From positions 4,462,170 through 4,526,169 of the forward strand of contig CP154956.1 of NCBI GenBank assembly GCA_039621445.1: a DNA stretch of 64,000 bases, in the 5' to 3' direction. Both the position numbers and the translations under genes were made by a program. Under the pieces are notes generated by a model that saw nothing but the letters and a program-made list of their open reading frames with translations, did not search any database and had not been told where the DNA came from. Every line of letters begins with the position of its first letter. Position 1 is the stretch's first letter. This DNA is from Euglena gracilis. Its lineage: Eukaryota > Euglenida > Euglenophyceae > Euglenales. Positions 60,691 through 64,000 of this stretch are shown here, piece after piece.

Positions 60691-62279
60691 CACGACAAGC
60701 CAAATTTTTGGAAACCATGCATTTTGGACTGGGTGGGAAAATAAAACGGCCCACAACTCTGGAATTTTGAGGAGGTGGTTTGGAACTTAGTGTGTTGGAT
60801 TCCTTATGAATAGGCTTCGAAAATGTCAACATTTGCCCTCTCGGCACTCAGAACAATTATTATATTTTTTATGGTCTTTGTTGCCAGCTCCGTTTTAAGT
60901 GGAATACGCAATTCTTAGTTCAAGAGCTGTGCAGAAAAAAAAGTCAAAAATTAAGTCTTATGTGTTTTGAATTCCAAGTTCTGCAGTCTAATTTGCTTCA
61001 AGCCACCATTAGCTGCACCAAGAAACTTTTTACTCGTTTTAAATGGTGTTAAATAAAAGTGTCTTTGTGACCTGGTTCAAATTAATTATCAGTCAGGTGA
61101 TCTTGCTGTTTCATGGGATTTTTGCATTCTTTTTCAAAATGTTTCCCACAGGGTTTTATACATTGAGATTGGGAACTCAAAAAAAAGACAGGGCCGAAAT
61201 TTGGGGGCATTTCTAATGGAGAAGAATTGACCTTTGTTGTATTTTTTGACTTTTTGGTATTTGGTAATATTTTTGAGAAGGAAATACATAACGGTTTGCG
61301 ATTGCCTTCAAAAAAGTTAGGATTCTTCTATCAGTTTCACAGTTATCTGTACCTCCAGCCAGAGTTGAGGTGGAGGGTCCGACCCTGCCCTCCTCACAGG
61401 GGTTCCCAACCATCCCTGCCAGGGCTGGGATATCCGGAATCCTTGAGCCATCGCCCATCCACCCAAACCGTTAAAAAATGAGTTTTTCGAACGTTTTAGG
61501 TTCCATCCTAAAACGTAGGGGGGGGGTAACACTCAGTCTTTCTGTTGGCTGGAAGTAATCTCGAGAAATATGTGGTATGAAATGGCTAAATTAAATTCAG
61601 AAGTAGTGAGAAAGGAATGTGAGAAAGCGCAAACTGCTTCACACCGACAGGAGAGAATGAACACCCCATTTGGCCAGTATTTTCTGATATGTAAAAAATC
61701 AAATTGCCAGTGTTAAATTCACATTGCATTAATGATTATGATGAATCCATTGGATGATGATGAATGTATTAAATTGACAGGTATCATCAGAAATTTTTCT
61801 AATTTATTTTCTTTAGCTGGACCTCCCCCCCCAGGATGGAGCGGGTCAATCCCGCCAGCATCTTTTTTTTTCCAGCCAGCAGCTCCCCCCCCCCCCAGGA
61901 TGGGTCGAGTGGTTACAATGTTGGGGCTTGCCCATGAAGCCAGGCTCGACCGAAAATTTTTAGGAAAAAAGTGACCAAAATGGCCATTTTGGGCCATTTT
62001 TGGGTTTTTTGGGGGGGCTATCACCTCAAAAATTTGGCTGAAAAAACCCCAGCTAAATTTGCGCTTTTTTGCCTGCATTGGGGTACCAGCCGAGTCCCGC
62101 CTGGCATTAGGCAGGACTCACCCCCCCCCTGGACCCCAGGATCCAGCGCCTTTTTTTTTCTAGCCAGCACCTTTTCCAGCGGTCCAGCTGGACCTTTCCC
62201 CCCAGGGGGGGGGTTCTTGAGAAATTCCCTCAACTGAATGCAGGGGGGGATTGACAACCGTAATTTTTCTGAACTTTCC
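60691..62279. other. No gene recognised
   Basis: AT-rich to balanced sequence with C-runs at 61825-61905. No splice-bounded coding segment or repeat family is clear. Confidence 0.5.
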
Positions 62280-62850
62280 ACAGTTTTCCACAATTCTTCC
62301 GCAATTTTTGCCCTTTCTGCAACCTCTACCATTTTGCAAGGGCACTCAGGTGCTTTTTTTTCGCCATTTTGTTGCAACTTTGCCAACGTTTGCCAAATTT
62401 TGCTAATTTTGACAATTTTTGACAATTTTTTTTTGGTTTTTTCAGGTTTTTTCAGATTTCTGCTGGGAAGTAAGTAATTTTGACTTAGAACAATTCTGCA
62501 TCCTGACCAGATTTTACCCGAAACCAAAATTTTTGTCATTTTTTGCCTGTTTTGGACTTTTCTTCCAAGAAATTCCATCCTTTCAGAATTGGCATGTCCC
62601 CAAAATTACAAAAATCATGCTTTTGGACTTTTCTGTTGGAAAAATGTGAACAATGGCCCAAAATTATGTTGAGCATGTCCAAATTTGTGAAATGTTTCTG
62701 GGTATCATCCAGCAAAAGTGCACTAATTCCCAAAAACGTATTTTCCACAATTTCCCCGCAATTTTTCTGCAAATTCCGCATTTTTCCCGCAGTTTTCCTG
62801 CAGTTTTTCTGAAAGCCTCCGATTTCAATTTCCCCCCTGCTGAATGCAAA
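62280..62850. repeat. AT-rich dispersed repeat, CCGCAATTTCCGCA family (copy 3, fullest)
   Basis: The order is: TTTCCACAATTCTTCCGC, TTTGCCAAATTTTGCTAATT, TTTCTGCTGGGAAGTAAGTA, ACCAGATTTTACCCGAAACC, CTTTTGGACTTTTCTGTTGG, CCAGCAAAAGTGCACTAATT, then ATTTTCCACAATTTCCCCGC and ending GAAAGCCTCCGATTTC with a C-run. It matches 7440-8770 and 28610-29030 block for block. Confidence 0.75.
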
Positions 62851-64000
62851 AGGAACAGAGATAAACCTTATCCAGTCCAGAAGCACACATCTATCCAATG
62901 CTTTGCAGACCCTCGGGGGGGGGGGGTGCGCTGTAGCCAGCCCCAAATCGGTCTAGCCCAGCCGCAGCAGCCCCCCTCGGATCCTGGTCCAGTTACCCAG
63001 CCCACTCCAAAGCACGTCACATCTGTCGACGGTGCAAAAGGCAGCTGTTGCCATTGTGGGATCAGATTTGACTCCCAATGAAAATGAAGCGCGATGATAG
63101 CCTGCACGCCATTTGTGGGTCTTTTTTGTCTCTTTTCTTTCTGCTCCCCGCAATTGGTGTCTGTTCCAGCGAAGTCCATTTTGGGAACAGCCGGGGTCCA
63201 CCCCTCCCCCCCCCCCCGGGTGGGGGGGCAGCAAGCCCAAATTTCTAGTCCTCCTCCCCGGGATCATTGAACAGGTGCATCTTTGCAATAGCGTATTGCG
63301 AGAAGAAGAATTGGTGTCGGGCGGGGGGGGGGGAGGGGTACAGCAAGCCAGTTTCCTGGCAGTGAACCCCCCTCTCTTAAAGAGTCTTTTGCAAAAACCT
63401 TGTTTGCCCCACCCTTGGGGTTTGACCCACTGTGCCCGCTTGGCGCCCCTCCTCCTTTCATGCAAGGCCGACCTTGCCCCACTTTTAAGGTTTTTGGCCT
63501 ATTTTGCGCGCGGCCCACCGAAATCCTATCACATGCAAAACTGACCCCAGCGTTGGCCCCCCGGCCTTACCTTCAACCATGGCCCGGGGCCAAGCGCTCG
63601 GAGGGGGGCCATTCCGCCAAAGTCTCCGGGTCCGGCCAGGTGGGTTGCCTGCTGCCAGCCCGCGAAGTGCCTGCCCCGGTCAGGGTAACCCTTCACGGTG
63701 GAAACGCCCCACTGGCGGCGCCGCTGCAGCGAGCCGCGGCGCGCCCCCTGCCCCGCCCCTGCCCCGCCCCAGCATACCCGCGCCGGGGCTGAGAGGGGTC
63801 TTGGTTGTTGGCACCCGGGGCGTTTTTTTGTTTGTTTACCCATGGCTTTGTGCCGCTGCCTGTTCGTCAGTTTTCATCGCGAAATGAACCAATATGTGCA
63901 TCGATCCATGCCCCCGTGTCCACAAGCACCCTTGCCCATAGAACATTTCTTGTTGGGACTGCTATTTGGACGCCTTTGGTAGAATTTCGTAGCGAAACAC
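62851..64000. other. No confident gene; GC-rich patch at 63560-63800
   Basis: A GC-rich patch could hold a small exon: GCCAG|GTGGGTTGC to TCAGG|GTAACC reads VGCLLPAREVPAPVR. Open frames beyond it are Pro/Ala/Arg-rich without a recognised domain. C/G-run junctions occur at 62915-62927 and 63203-63228. Confidence 0.3.

Overview
The window is eukaryotic nuclear DNA, probably from a protist or alga with a large, repeat-rich genome. Protein-like segments are short, lie almost entirely on the + strand, and are bounded by polypyrimidine-AG acceptors and GT donors. They are embedded in introns of about 200 bp to 20 kb. There is no prokaryotic gene organisation. Short TTAGGG tracts suggest a hexameric telomere repeat. 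A minus-strand ORF with Val/Pro repeats loosely recalls alveolate proteins, but the lineage is not settled by what is visible.

The main gene is a split + strand receptor-type nucleotide-cyclase homologue. I can chain 19 reading-frame-compatible GT-AG exons from 3198 to about 49540, roughly 820 codons, with no 5' or 3' end found. The first exons encode a glycosylated, Cys-containing ectodomain followed by a dCache-type sensor with the hallmark DPRxRxWY motif. A hydrophobic segment and a long helical linker follow. The last exons give a class III adenylyl/guanylyl cyclase fold split over 21084-45557, then a C-terminal helical tail at 48224-49540. Three catalytic positions look substituted, so this is a probable pseudocyclase or an atypical cyclase.

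The intron between the first two cyclase exons is about 20.5 kb. It holds a minus-strand GC-rich ORF of 1340 codons (retroelement-like, with a tandem duplication and two GEAK(N/Q)PGP motifs), long CT and TTAGGG tracts, small duplicated gene-like fragments, and a 6-kb minisatellite. Each 19-20 bp minisatellite unit looks like a 3' splice site (polypyrimidine tract plus ACAG).

Other introns hold non-autonomous inverted-repeat elements. One at 45646-46444 has 25-bp TIRs and a CAGACAA duplication; one at 49627-50086 has poly-G TIRs and a CAATGTT duplication, with an older relative at 47713-48156. There are also a 190-bp tandem satellite, several dispersed repeat families (a GTGACTGACTGG family with C-run/G-run palindromes, a GATGCTGGGCGAT family, an AT-rich CCGCAATTTCCGCA family), foldback palindromes and many microsatellites. 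Left end (1-1760): AT microsatellite, degenerate telomeric repeats and a large palindrome. Right end (50100-64000): a few isolated candidate exons and otherwise repeats with no recognisable gene.
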